NCBI GenBank assembly: GCA_027257055.1
Contig: JAPVLO010000617.1
Span: 124,001 to 188,000, forward strand
Reading direction: 5' to 3'
DNA from: Cephalopachus bancanus
Lineage: Eukaryota > Chordata > Mammalia > Primates > Tarsiidae
DNA: 64,000 nt
A program made the position numbers and the translations under genes. This document shows, piece after piece, positions 11,400-23,694 of the stretch (position 1 is the stretch's first letter; each line of letters opens with the position of its first letter). The notes beneath the pieces were generated by a model that saw only the letters and a list, made by a program, of their open reading frames with translations, was not told where the DNA came from and ran no database searches.

Positions 11400-13190
11400 A
11401 TTCCCCTATGTGTGGCAGGGTTATTCTAGACATATTTAGACCCTTTTTCAAATCTATATTTTTATTAATGTACCTATTAGACAATGCTTTCCCTACTAGA
11501 AAACTCTCCAGAATTTCTGAATAAGCAGGATGCAAACAAAGAAAACACATCCCAAGGACTAAAACTTCAGTGGTCCTTATGCTCTTTTAGAGACTCCCTG
11601 CATTCCTATTTTTGAAAGCATAAGAGTTTTTCACAAGTACTATTTTTCAACCAGGTGACTATTCAGAAATCTAGCTTTCCAAACCCAGCAGGTTTCATAG
11701 TAACTTTCATGGTACATTTCCAGAGATACACTGTACAATTGCCAGGGATTCTTTAATCAACCTGGCTGCAGCAGCCAAACCACTTCCCATCTGCTCCCTA
11801 CAGCATCCCTGGCTTTATACAGCTAATAATCAACTCTCTGACAGGTCACTGCAGAGATGTTTAACCCCAGGAGGTGGGTAACTAACATGCTAGTTGGAAA
11901 TGAAAACACTGACCTCTTGCTTCCATGGCAGAGAAAGAACAGAATCAGGAGAACCAATACCTTACAGAGTCCACAAGGTGTTTAACAACTTGCAAGGGCT
12001 TCCATGAATATTTTTCTCTTTCTTCTCTCCTTCTGTCTAAATGTACTCCACTTCCTTATTTAAGACCACAATTCAGCAGACTCTAGAACCACTTGTCAAT
12101 ACTATCTGTGCTTTGTTCTTGCACCTGATTGCCAAGAAACTCTGCTCTGCATGGATATGGTTAAGTGACCAAGATAGGGCATGACAATCATTCTCCATAC
12201 CCTGTACTCACCCAAAGCAGTCATGCTCAAAAAACACACCATAACAACAGAAGTTCAGATCCCTGTCTCATGTCTGGAAGCCAAATCCATCTTTCTGACT
12301 CCCAGCCTAGAGACTGGTACATTTGTAAGTCACATATGTCATGTCATTGTCTTTTTTAGGACACATGTCGTAGATCATACTACTTCTCTACCTCAGGAAT
12401 GAGCAAGGCCTCTTTTCAAGAAGGCTAAGAATGAAAAAAAGTATTCATGTCAGGTCTCTCCTACTTATGTCCAAACATAACAAGAAAAACTAACTTTTCG
12501 ACCTTCCCCCCAAGATCTCTGAGTCTATCCTATAAGGTTTCAAAGAATGAAGATTCCTTTAATTGGTAACTACCTAGAAATAATCCAGTCTAAGCAGTAA
12601 GTTGTCCAATGCTGTTCTACTATAAAATTATCTGTCCTCCCCTTTTCCTACGGGTTTTAGATCAATCTTCTTATAGGCTTTGGCCTGAGCAAGTGACAGT
12701 TGTGTATGAGTATGTACAATCTGCTTGGGACCACACAGGTCACACACAAAATATGGATGTCAGAGCTATCTGTCTGGCTTGGTATTTACCTCCAAAAGCT
12801 GCATGCCAAAGAAAAAAGTGCTATAATCAATTCTAAGAAGATTGCATGGTGCAATAAAAAGAACACTGAACTTAGAATCACAAGATGTAATTTCTGGACT
12901 CAAATTTCCACTGACACTAGCTAGCCAAGTTGCTTCATTAAGTAATAGTTTTCTCATTACAACATAGAGGGAGAAATCTTCAAGTTCTAAGCATATCATG
13001 AGGATACAAATCTGAAAAAATGTAAGACAACACAAAAATATAGGAATGAAAATATTCTTATAAGGTTCTGGTGTTTGAACTGAAAGAGGACTGTTTCATG
13101 TTTTACCTTTTATAGGGCATCTAAAGCATTAAGAAAAATAAAGAAAAAAACATTAATTTTTTTTTACAAATTAAATTACAGGTTATACTA
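11400..13190. other. Unique intronic sequence
   Basis: Contains one MIR (12828-12975). Short ORFs here lack coding character. Confidence 0.6.
12828..12975 (+). repeat. MIR
   Basis: Diverged MIR: '...aagaacactgaacttagaatcacaag', then a loosely matching core and 'gttttctcattacaacat' end. Confidence 0.6.
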
Positions 13191-13351
13191 AGCTAGGTGC
13201 AGTGGCTCGCGCTTGAAATCCCAGTACTTTGGGAGGAGGAGGTGAGAGGATTGCTAAAGCCCAGGAGTCCAGACCAGCCTGGGCAACTTGGCAAGATTTC
13301 GTCTCTACAATAAATTAAAAAAATAGCCAGATGTGGTGGTGGGGTCCTGTA
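13191..13351 (+). mobile_element. Alu, left arm only
   Basis: Ends abruptly after the start of the right arm. About 45 bp of unplaced sequence separates it from the next Alu. Confidence 0.85.
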
Positions 13352-13399
13352 GTGACTATATTGACTGACAGACTCCATCTTGCTTCAAAAATCTCTCAG

Positions 13400-13683
13400 G
13401 GGCATGGTGGCTCATGCCTTTAATTCCAGCACTTTGGGAGGCCAAGGTTAGAGGATTGCTTGAACAGTTCAAGACCAGCCTAGGCAACATAGTGAGACTT
13501 CATCTCTACAAAATAAAATTTAAAAATTAGCCAAGCATGGTGGTGCACACCTGTAGTCTCAGTTACTTGGAAGGCTGAAGCAGAAGGATTGCCTGAGCCC
13601 AGAAGGTCAAGGTTGTAGTTAGCCATGATTGTGCCACTGCGCTCCAGCGTGGTTGAGAGTGAAACCCTGACAAAAAAAAAAAA
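13400..13683 (+). mobile_element. Alu, old J-like
   Basis: Duplication 'tctctcagg' on both sides. Confidence 0.9.
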
Positions 13684-13689
13684 AGTCTC

Positions 13690-14689
13690 TCAGGGCCAAC
13701 GTGCCAATCTCAAAGCTCATGGCTTTAACATCTAGACTACTTCGTTTGCCAACTGTCCCAACCCACTAGGTTGCTAACACCACTGACAGGTCTTCAAATC
13801 TACATTGTGTGAAGTTCACAAGGTTTGATCCCCCAGGAAACTGTCAATAAACCATTGAGATACAACAAAGTTGTTGAAAAGAGAACCAAATTATACCACC
13901 TTCCCTGATGCCAGATGCTGACCCAAATCACTTCATGCTTAGTCAGCCTCAAGTGAGGTTAGTACAACATGTAAACCATTCTCAGTGACTCTCAGCTTAC
14001 CCAGCTGTAACAACAGGCAACTCTCTCTCTCCACCTGCCATACTTCATGGGAGCTCACTAATCAACTGAATTTCCACCTAGAGCTCTAACAAGAAACAAT
14101 CAACTTCCCTTTGGGCCTCTCCCTTAATTTATTACATTAATTACTGTAACATAGGAACTGTGTCATCTCCTCAAGTACCATAGCTCTCACCCATATCTCC
14201 AATGAAGATTAGATAAAGAACAGACTATAACAGTGCCAATTTGAGAAGACAGATCCAATTCAACAGGGCTCATCTGACCATGTGTCACCTAAGGATAGAT
14301 GAGTAAAGCTGTAACAACTCTCAGTTCCTGCGTTTTTATATGCTGCAGCTCATGAATAGTTTTATGGTTCTCACAGGCTGCTATGCTCAGGCAAAGATTA
14401 TGAGGCTTGACCTGTTTCATTTCATATAAGCAAGTGACACTTTCACTAGGACATAGTAATTCAACAGGGCTCAGGTTTAGAGCCTTGGTGTTTGTCTATA
14501 CTGTTCTGTGCCAGCATACATTTCACAATAGGTTAAATAGCATACTGAATATGTAAATAATTCAGGTCTCATCACATAGGGATTCATTTGGTGAAACTGA
14601 TCCACACTGAAAAGCCTTACCAAGGCTTGTGTGTAGGCCAAGAAGTAGAGGCAAAAACTACCTAAAGTAAACAATAAAAAAGTTCTGCC
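13690..14689. other. Unique intronic sequence
   Basis: Low-repeat stretch; no feature recognised. Confidence 0.6.
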
Positions 14690-14982
14690 GCTGGGCTCGG
14701 TGGCTCAGCCTGTAATCCCATGCCTTTGGGAAGCTGAGGTGAGTGGATTGCCTGAGCCCGCGGGTTCGAGACCCACCTGGGCAACTTGGTGAGACCTCAT
14801 CTCTACATAAATCAAAAATAAGCCAGGCGTGGTAGCGCGCGCTTGTAGTTCCAGCTACTTGGAAGGCTGAGGCGGAAGGATCGCCGGAGCCCAGTGGGTC
14901 GAGGCTGCGTTGGCCGGAAGCGGCCACTGCACTCTAGTCTGGGTGACAGAGTGAGACTCCAACTCAAAAAAAAAAAAAAAAA
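14690..14982 (+). mobile_element. Alu, young lemur-type
   Basis: Contains 'gcgggttcgagacccacc' and a 17-A tail. Confidence 0.94.
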
Positions 14983-15099
14983 TTAAAGGGCTGTGTTGCC
15001 CTTTATAATTTAGTTCTTATCTCCAAAGCTAAACTTTTTATGCTAAAGAGAAACGGATGTAAAATTCTCAGAAAATAAGTGAACAGTCAAGAGATCTAA

Positions 15100-15479
15100 G
15101 GGCTCAGTGTGGTGGCTCATGCTTACAATCCTAGCACTTTGGGAGGCTGAGGTGGAAGAACCACTAGAAGCCAAGAGTTGGGAACCAGTCTGGGCAACAT
15201 AGTGACACACCATCTCTACAAAAAGTAAAATATATGCTGAGAAGTTAAGTCTCAGCAGGAAGAACTTAAAATTTTTTTTTTAAGTAAAAAATAAAAAAAA
15301 ATTAGCTGGGTGTGCTAGAATGCATCTATAGTCAGTCCTAGCTACGTGGGGTCATTTGAGCCCAGGAATTCAAGGATACAATGAGTCATAATTGAACAAC
15401 CACACCACTCCAGCCTGGGTGACAGAGTAAGACCCTGTCTTCACTTTAAAAAAAGGAGAGAGAGAGAGAGATAGAGAGA
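15100..15479 (+). mobile_element. Alu, old, with insertion in the middle linker
   Basis: About 55 extra bases (15231-15287) lie between the arms. The 3' end carries (GA)n. Confidence 0.85.
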
Positions 15480-15633
15480 CTAACATGAAGCCTAAAAAAC
15501 AAAGTAGCTCCCACATTTCTTAAAATGCCTAACTATTTCTGAGTATTCTCTTAGCCTTCAGTCTCATTCACGCAGTTGCTTCTCAAAACAGGGCTAGTCC
15601 ACAAACAAGGTGTTCTAAAAAGAATCAATTCCT

Positions 15634-15880
15634 GGGCTGAACGTGGTAGCTCAGGCTGTAATCTCAGCACTTTGCATGAGCCCGGGAGTTCAAGACCAGT
15701 CTAGGCAACTTGGTGAGAGCTTGTCTCTATAACAAATAAAAAAATAAGCCGATCATGGTAGCGCGTGCTTGTAGTTCCAGATACTTGGAAGGCTGAGGAA
15801 GGATCGCCTGAGCCCAGCAGGTTGAGGCTGTGGTGGCCGCGAGTATGCCACTGCACTCCAGCCTGGGCAACAGAGTGAGA
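15634..15880 (+). mobile_element. Alu with internal deletion and no A-tail
   Basis: Left arm lacks about 30 bases after 'cagcactttg'. Duplication 'aaaaagaa[t/c]caa[t/c]tcct' on both sides. Confidence 0.9.
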
Positions 15881-16018
15881 AAAAGAACCAACTCCTAGGA
15901 GCACTCATGTATATAATTAAATACATAATGAATGTAAAAGTGCTATAAGATTTAAACCCCTCATTTGTCACATTTTAAACATCTATAAATCAAAGGTGAC
16001 AAAAGTGGTCATAAAAAG

Positions 16019-16180
16019 TAGTCATGCCTGTGGAGGGGAATACTGACTGGGAAGAAGCAACAAGGAATTTTGTAGGGTGCAGAAAATGTTCTATATCTTG
16101 AACTGGATGGTGGTTATATGGCTGTATACCTATGTAAAAACTGAGATGTACACTAAGATTTGTGTACTTGCTACACACAT
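16019..16180 (+). repeat. L1 3' end fragment
   Basis: 'gactgggaagaagcaac', 'gaaaatgttctatatcttga', 'ggatggtggttatatgg' follow the old L1M 3' UTR order. An Alu follows at 16188. Confidence 0.7.
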
Positions 16181-16187
16181 ATTATTC

Positions 16188-16464
16188 TTTTTTTTTTTTG
16201 AGTCGGAGTCTCACTCTGTCACCCAGGCTGGAGTGCAGTGGCATGCTCACAGCCACTGCAGACTCGACCTCCTGGGCTCAGGCAAACCTTCTACCTCAGC
16301 CTTACAGGTAGCTGGAACCACATATCCGGCTGATTTTTTGATTTATTGTAGAGACAAGGTCTCACCATGTTGCTCAGTTGGTCTTGAACCCCTGAGCTCA
16401 GGTAATCCTCTCACCTTCGCCTCCCACAGTGCTGGGATTACAGATGTGAGCCACTGCACCCAGC
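16188..16464 (-). mobile_element. Alu
   Basis: Inserted next to an L1 3' end. 'ttattctttttt' on both sides. Confidence 0.92.
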
Positions 16465-17157
16465 TTATTCTTTTTTTAGAAAGTAAAAGAAGGGGAAAAA
16501 AGGAAGAAAAAAGGAAGAGAAGAAGAAGAAAAAATAATAAAACAGCAAATATGTGTGAACAAGAGAACGGCCTTACTATATCATGGTCCTTGTCCTAAAG
16601 TAGCATTTGATATAAGTGGAATCATGACATCAATCTTCACTGCTTAGGATATTTAGAGGGATGACAAGAAGGAAAGAAGGGAGGGAGACAAATAGAAACT
16701 TATGGATTACTTGATATTTTACTATATTGTTAGATTTACACATCTGCTGCAGCATCTGAAATAATTAATTAGTAATAGGGATATAACAACATATCAAAAA
16801 ATGAGGTAAGTAATGATATTAAATCCTGGGGGAAAAAGTTGCACAAAAGACTAAATGAATCAATAATAACCAATATTCACTAAAACACAATAAATAATGA
16901 ATACTGATCTAACTAAAAGTTGTGACAAAACTCTATTAGGAGGATTCAGTAAAGAGAAAGGGAAGGTAATAAGAGAGCAAATTATTTATTACTTAGAAAT
17001 ATTGGGTGGGAACCAAAGGGAGGCCCAAACTTTGCCCTGTACTATGACCACTTGTATACCTAATCCTGAATTGTACCCCACATCTTTAAAAAAAAAAAGA
17101 AATGAAAAAAATCAGAGTACATACAAGAAAAAGACTACAAACTTGAAAGCAGTTGCC
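16465..17157. other. AT-rich intronic sequence
   Basis: Includes a purine run 16480-16540. Possibly old L1 material, not confirmed. Confidence 0.5.
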
Positions 17158-17460
17158 AGCCGAGCTCAGTGGCTCAGCCTGTAATCCCGCACTTTGGGAG
17201 GTCAAGGTGAGTGGATTACCTGAGCCTGCGGGTTTGAGACCCGCCTGGACAACTTGGTGAGACCTCATCCCTACAATAAATCAAAGAATCAGCAGGGTGT
17301 GGTAGCGCGCACCTGTAATTCCGGCTACTTGGAAGGCTGAGGCGGAAGGATCACCGGAGCCCAGCAGGTCGAGGCTGCGGTGGCCGGGAGCGGCCACTGT
17401 ACTCCAGTCTGGGCGACAGAGTGAGACTCCAACACAAAAAAAAAAGAAAAAAAAAAAAAG
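17158..17460 (+). mobile_element. Alu, young lemur-type
   Basis: Duplication 'aaagcagttgcc' at 17146-17157 and 17461-17472. Confidence 0.95.
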
Positions 17461-17694
17461 AAAGCAGTTGCCTACGGGGAATGAGATTTGGTAGGAAGAA
17501 TTAGTAGATTACTGCTTTTCATTAAAAGTTATAGAACTATGTTTAATACAAAGTTGATGGAAAAACAAAACAACGTATGTATTATTTTAATAAATTAAGC
17601 AAATTTTAAATAATTTTTTTAAAAGTTAAGGATATAGTTCCCAAAATATTCCTGAATTCCCTTAATAGGCCGATATAAAATATACCAATCCAAT

Positions 17695-18552
17695 AATTTA
17701 TCAGAAATCTTGTGAGAGATGGAAAAGAGTCAGCAGAAGGAATGTGGTACAGCTATAAAAAGGACATGAGGGAACTTTGTGGTAATGAACGGTTCTGTAT
17801 CTTGACTGTGGTGGTGGCCAAATTATGAACCTAAACATGATAAAACTGCACAGAACTAAAAATATATACATACACACACAGATGAATACATGCAAAACTG
17901 GGGAAGTCTGAACAAGACAGGCAAATTGTATCAATGTTAATTAATTATTTTTTTTGAGTTGGAGTCACACTCTGTCACACAGGCTGGAGTGCAGTGGCAT
18001 GCACGCTCACAGCCACCGCAGCTCAGGTGATCCTTCCACCTCAGCCTTCTGAGTAGCTGGAACTACAGGCACATGCCACCATGCCCGGCTGTTTTTGTTT
18101 TGTTTTGTTTTGTTTTTGAGTTGGAGTCTCACTATCACCCAGGCTGGAGTGCAGTGGCACGCTCACAGTCATGGTAGCCTCGACCTGTTGGGCTCAGGCA
18201 ATCCTTCCACTTCAGCCATCCAAGTAGCTGGAACTACAAGCGTGTGCTGCCATGTTCAGCTAATTTTTTTTTGGATTTACTGTAGAAGGGAAGTCTCATC
18301 AAGTTGCCCAGGCTGATCTTGAACCCGTAGGTTCAGGCAATCTTCTAGCCTACACCTCCCAAAGTGCTGGAATTATAGGTGTGAGGCACTGAGCCCGGCC
18401 TCAACGTTAACATTACAATGTGGTACAATAGTTTAGCAGGATATTACCACTGGGGGAAACTAGGTAAAGAGTACCAAAGATCCCTCTGCATTATCCTTAC
18501 CACTGCATAAGACTCTACAATTATCTAAAAATAAAAAGTGCAATTTAAAAAA
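17695..18552 (+). repeat. L1 3' end, split by a trimeric Alu
   Basis: 17695-17940 ('gttctgtatcttgactgtgg') and 18401-18552 ('ctgggggaaactaggtaaag', 'ctacaattatctaaaaataa') are two parts of one old L1 3' UTR. The Alu at 17947-18400 interrupts them. Confidence 0.7.
17947..18400 (-). mobile_element. Trimeric Alu (left-right-right)
   Basis: In sense order: a complete dimer (18400-18091), an A-rich tail of (CAAAA)n type, then a second right arm (18090-17947) starting 'agccgggcatgg'. One duplication 'tcaa[t/c]gttaa' flanks the whole (17931-17940, 18401-18410). Confidence 0.88.
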
Positions 18553-18802
18553 AGGAAAACCTTTTTGGCCTTATTTTTAAAAGTCTATCACCTCTAGGGT
18601 TAAAACATTTAATTTAATTACTATTAGTAAGTACAGCCCAATAATTAAACTAAATTCACTTCTAACTTGAAAGGGTGTTCTGTATCTCATATAGGCTCCT
18701 AAAAACTGGTGACCAAGTCTATATGTTCTTTTCATCACTTGACAGGGTTTGTATTCCATTTATCTTTAAAAGATGGAAAAAAAATGTTTTAACATCTTCT
18801 AT

Positions 18803-19107
18803 TTTTTATTTTTTTTTAATTTATTTTTGAGTTGGAGTCTCACTCTGTCACCCAGACTGGAGTGCAGTGGCACGCTCCTGGCCACTGCAACTTCGACCTG
18901 CTGGGCTCTGGCGATCCTTCCACCTCAGCCTTCCAAATAGCCAGAACTACAGGTGCGCGCTACCATGCCTGGCTAATTTTTGATTTATTGTAGAGACGAG
19001 GTCTCACCAAGTTGCCCGGGTGGGTCTCGAATCCATGGGCTCAGGCAATTCACTCGCCTTGGCCTCCCAAATTGCTGGGATTACAGGCTGAGCCACAGAG
19101 CCTGGTC
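18803..19107 (-). mobile_element. Alu
   Basis: Full length; 'catgttttt' lies near both ends. Confidence 0.92.
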
Positions 19108-19452
19108 ACATGTTTTTATTAAAGCTGTAACCGTCTTTGGTCACTAGCTCTGATAAGTATTTCTTGGGGGTCAATAGAATATACAGTATCACAAACATAA
19201 ACAAAATTTGCTTTTACATAGATGGAAGTTTATTTTTATCTTTGTTTGGTACTGATTCTATTCCTAATGATGCCCGGCATTTCCCTGGCAGCACACTGAG
19301 CTAATTTTTCTAGGAATAGCTTACCAAGATTCCTAGTTTCTGTAGGGAACTGCAATTGTTAGCTAGAAGTTACTCATACTAAGAAAGTGGTTTAGATGTT
19401 CTTCTTTGTAAACGCAATTCTTGACCATATTGAAACTCATTTACTTTTTTTA

Positions 19453-19741
19453 CTTTTTTTTAACTGGAGTCTCACTCTGTCGCCTAGGCTGGAGTGCAGT
19501 GACATACTCACAGTCACTGTAGCCTCAGCCTGCTGGGTTCAAGTGATCCTACTGCCTTAACCTTCCAAGTAGCTAGAACCACAGGTGTGCACTGCCACAC
19601 CCGGCTAATTTTTTTATTTATTGTAGAAATGAGGTCTAGCCAAGTTGCCCAGGCTGCTCTTGAACCTCTGGACTCAGGCCATCCTCTTACCTGCACCTCG
19701 CAAAGTGCTGGGCTTACAGGCGTGAACTATTACACCTGGCT
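19453..19741 (-). mobile_element. Alu, first in a serial insertion
   Basis: Flanked by 'actcatttactttt' at 19435 and 19744. Confidence 0.93.
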
Positions 19742-19754
19742 TACACTCATTTAC

Positions 19755-20035
19755 TTTTTGAGTTGGAGTCTCACTGTGTCACCTAGGCTGGAGTACAGTG
19801 GCACGCTCACAGCCACTGCAGCCTCGACCTGCTGGGCTCAGGTGATCCTTCCACCTCAGCCTTCCAAGTAGCTGGAACCACAGACATGCACCACCATACC
19901 TAATTTTTTGATTTATTGTAGAGATGAGGTCTTGCCAGGTGGCCCAGGCTGGTCTCAAACCCGTGGGTTCAGGCAATCCTCTCACTTCAGCCTCCCAAAG
20001 TTCTGGGATTATAGGCAGGAGCTATTGCGCCCTGC
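19755..20035 (-). mobile_element. Alu, second in a serial insertion
   Basis: Uses the same site; a third 'ctcatttactttt' follows at 20037. Confidence 0.93.
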
Positions 20036-20301
20036 CTCATTTACTTTTTAATCTCATTTACAAAGTCAAGATATTCCTGAAGCATAATCACAACAATTAG
20101 GGGTACTAACTAGCTGGAAGAGTTTAATGTCATGGGGAAACCTGAATATTTTACTTGAGTAAAACATTTATTAAAAGTCAAATAAGGTAAATGTCATTGC
20201 TTAAATTCTTCCACATAGAAGAATGTATCATTAAGATGGTCTTTGGAGGTAATGTCATGAGGAAGCAGTACAGTGCAATGGGGACAAAAGAACCAAAACT
20301 A

Positions 20302-20599
20302 GGCTGGGTGTGGAGGCTCAATCTGTAATCCCAGCACTTTGGGAGGCAGAGGCATGAGGACTGTCTGAGTCCAGGGTATGAGATCAGCCTGGGCAACTTG
20401 GCGAGACCTTGTCGCTACAATAAATCCAAAAATTAGCTGGGTGTGGAGGCAGGCACCTGTAGTTCCAGCTATTTGGAAGGCTGAGGTGGAAGGATCACCT
20501 GAGTCCAGCAGGTCAAGGCTGCAGTGGTGGTGAGCGTGCCACTGCACTCCAGCCTGGGCGACAGTGAGAATCTGACTCAAAAACAAACAAACAAAAAAA
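20302..20599 (+). mobile_element. Alu
   Basis: Duplication 'aa[c/c]caaaacta'-type at 20291-20301 and 20600-20610. Confidence 0.92.
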
Positions 20600-20671
20600 A
20601 ACTAAAACTAAAAAATAAGTGAGATTAAAAATAAAATAAAAAAAGTAAAACTCAATTCAATTCGTTACTCT

Positions 20672-20945
20672 CCCTAGATGTGTGACAACCTTGGGCAAGA
20701 CACTGCATCTATTTGAGCCTCAGTTATTTCACCTGTAAAAAGGTGAGCTCGCCAGGTGCAATGTACGGGCCTGAAGCTCCTCAGGAGGATGAAGGCAAGA
20801 GAATCACTTGAGCCCAGGAGTTCAGTCAGCCTGGAAACATACAGAGACCCTGTCTTTAACAACAACAAATAAACCGAGATAATGAATATATTATATATAG
20901 TGTAGTGTAATGTTCTCAGTAGAAACTAGAACAGCACCCTGAAAT
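20672..20945 (+). repeat. MIR interrupted by an Alu-like monomer
   Basis: 'accttgggcaagacactg' and 'cctcagttatttcacctgta' mark MIR up to 20750. The tail resumes after the monomer and ends near 'tagaacagcaccctg'. Confidence 0.65.
20751..20870 (+). mobile_element. Free left Alu monomer (FLAM-like)
   Basis: About 115 nt, 7SL-like, ends 'gagaccctgtctttaac' and (CAA)n. Inserted in a MIR. Confidence 0.75.
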
Positions 20946-21003
20946 CAAACTTAATGTTCCTACAGCAAAATGAATAAATATTTACTTGAAATAGAACAAC
21001 AGA

Positions 21004-21300
21004 GCCGGGCTCGGTGGCTCAGCCTGTAGTCCCAGCATTTTGGGAGGCTGAGGTGAGAGGATTGCCTGAGCCCGCGGGTTTGAGACCCGCCTGGGCAACT
21101 TGGCAAGACCTCATCTCTACAATAAATCAAAAAATTAGCCAGGCGTGGTAGTGCACGCCTGTAGTTCCAGCTATTTGGAAGGCTGAGGCGGAAGGATCGC
21201 TGAAGCCCAGCAGGTCGAGGCTGTGGTGGCCAGGAGCGGCCACTGCACTCCAGTCTGGGTGACAGAGTGAGACTCCAACTCAAAAAAACCCCCAAAAAAC
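21004..21300 (+). mobile_element. Alu, young lemur-type
   Basis: Perfect 16-nt duplication 'gaaatagaacaacaga' at 20988-21003 and 21301-21316. Confidence 0.96.
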
Positions 21301-21540
21301 GAAATAGAACAACAGAAGACTATAAGTAGTCCCTTATTAGTTAAAGTTAGATTTGTGTCTACCTTGCAAAAACAATTCAGTTTTCAGAGACTTGATTTTT
21401 AGCACTGAAAAGAATGGATTACAGACGTATGACATGTTTACTGTCAGAAAGTCAGTTGGCTAATTCATAATAAAACAATCTTCCATCACTTCATGACTGA
21501 AGTTTTTAAACTGCTTTGGCTTGACCTTACCAAAAGTTTT

Positions 21541-21825
21541 TTCTTTTTGAGTTGGAGTCTCACTCTGTCACCCAGACTGGAGTGCAGTGGCCGCTCCTGG
21601 CTACCGCAGCCTCGACCTGCTGGGCTCCAGCGATCCTTTCGCCTCAGCCTTCCAAGTAGCTGGAACTACAGGCGCACGCTACCATGCCCGGCTAATTTTT
21701 TGATTTGTTGTAGAGATGAGGTCTCGCCAAGTTGCCCAAGCGGGTCTCGCACCCGTGGGCTCAGGCAATCCACTCACCTCAGCCTCCCAAAGCGGGGGAT
21801 TACAGGCTGAGCCACCAAGCCCGGC
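21541..21825 (-). mobile_element. Alu, young lemur-type
   Basis: Duplication 'taccaaaagtttttt' on both sides. Confidence 0.95.
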
Positions 21826-22310
21826 TACCAAAAGTTTTTTCAAACCAAACAATGCCTTCTAGTAACAACTGTCCACATAAATCATTAATGATTTGTCATA
21901 TGTGACTTCTCAATATATAAACTAATCCACTATCTTGACCCCAGTAAGTTATATGAATGGTACCAAGTTATCTCAATCCTTCTACATTTACCAACTTTCC
22001 AATATGGTATAGTTTTTAGTCCCTTCTCCCTGAATCCTTCTTATCAGCAGAACCACATTTGAAATCTACACCAGTTCCTCAGTATAGTGACCATGACATT
22101 TATAACTTAAGGAGATATACTTTCACTAAACATTTCACAGTCTATCTATGAATTCTTCCAAAATTCTTTGGTAGTTAAATCTGATCTCATTAAGTTTAGT
22201 GATTTGATCAACAAAAAAACATAGGCAGCTAGGAGAAAAGAGTTGGAATTATTAAACCAATGTTAACATTTCTGCGATAATTCCTGAATCTTCTTTATAT
22301 TTTTCTGTAC

Positions 22311-22601
22311 TTTTTTTTTTTGAGTTGGAATCTCACTCTGTTGCCCAGGCTGGAGTACAGTGGCACGCTCACAGCTACCACAGCCTTGACCTGCTGGGCT
22401 CAGGTGATCTTTCCACCTCAGCCTTCTAAGTAGCTAGAACTACAAGCATGCGCCACCATGCCTGGCTAATATTTTGATTTATTGTAGAGATGAGATCTCA
22501 CCAAGTTGCCCAGGCTGGTCTCAAACCATGGGCTCAGGCAATCCTCCCAGCTCAGCCTCCCAAAGTGCTGGGACTGTAGGCGTGAGACACCGTACCCGGC
22601 C
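22311..22601 (-). mobile_element. Alu
   Basis: Duplication 'tatttttctgtacttt' on both sides. The same target was used by the adjacent tiny retrocopy. Confidence 0.94.
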
Positions 22602-22609
22602 TTATTTTT

Positions 22610-22722
22610 CTGTACTTTCTTTTTGTTTTGTTTTTTTCAAAAAGCAGGATTTATTAAGAGCACAGAAAAGCTCCCATAGTGGGAGGGGACCTGAAGGGAT
22701 TGCCCATTTTACTGTACTTTCT
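22610..22722 (-). mobile_element. Tiny 5'-truncated retrocopy of a polyadenylated transcript end
   Basis: Read on minus, about 75 nt contain CTTAATAAATCCTGC and then, after TTTTTG, an A-rich tail. The body, 22621-22711, is flanked by direct repeats 'ctgtactttct' (22610-22620 and 22712-22722). The poly(A) signal, tail and target-site duplication are signs of LINE-driven retroposition. The source may be an mRNA 3' UTR or an endogenous retroviral LTR end (the AATAAA context resembles one). Which is not decided. Confidence 0.6.
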
Positions 22723-22936
22723 AAAGGATTTTCATGTTCTAATCAGAAAAAAGTTTTTTAAAAATAGTTAAGTATCTAGCATCACTTATATTAGAAGATT
22801 TAATCTGGTTGGGGGAAAAATGAAATGGAAATTCTTTAATGTTTTCATCCTTGAATGGATCTTTCACACCACAATCAAGTATTCTTACCAATTCTCTAGC
22901 TGCTCTTTTCATTTTAACATATTAAAAAACAAAAAT

Positions 22937-23235
22937 AGCCAGGTGCGGTGGCTCACTCAGATAATCACAGCACTTTGGGAGGCCCAGGTGAAAGGACTGC
23001 CTGAGCTCAAGGGTTCGAGACCAGCCTGGGCAACCTGGCAAGACCTCGTCTCTACAATTAAAAAAAAAAAAAAAAACAAATTAGCTGGGTGTGGTGGAAC
23101 GCTCCTATAGTTCCAGCTACTTTGAAAGCTGAGGCAAAAGGATACCCTGAGTACGGAAGGTTGAGGCTGCAGTGGCCGTGAGCATACCACTGCATTCCAG
23201 CCTGGGCAACAGAATGAGATTCCAACTCAAAACAA
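22937..23235 (+). mobile_element. Alu
   Basis: Duplication 'aaaaaacaaaaata' on both sides. The linker is 17 A. Confidence 0.93.
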
Positions 23236-23249
23236 AAAAACAAAAATAC

Positions 23250-23542
23250 ACCGGGCATAGAGACTCATGACTATAATCCCAACAACACTATGGGAGGCTG
23301 AAGCAGAAAGATCATTTGAGTCCAGTTTGAGAGCAGCCTGAATAACACAGCAAGACCCTGTCCTTACAAAAAATAATTTAAAACATTAGCCGGGCATGGT
23401 GGCACACACTTGTAGTACTAGCTACTTGGGAGACTGAGGTGGGAGGGTTGCTTGAGCCCAGGAAATCCATATAGCAGTGAACTATGATGGTGCCACTGTA
23501 CTCCTGCCTAGGTGACAGAGTAAAACCCTGCCACAAATAAAG
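23250..23542 (+). mobile_element. Alu, old J-like
   Basis: Strongly diverged; follows the previous Alu directly. Confidence 0.85.
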
Positions 23543-23694
23543 AGATACATAAAATCGCACACACAAAAACCTCCAATCTCATACCATCAGTTGTGTAAAG
23601 AGGTTTACTGAATTCATTTGTTTCACTTTACCTAGTTTCTAGGTTGCACCCAATAACTTTGGAGGTTTACTTGGCCTTGACTGAAAATGCTTCT

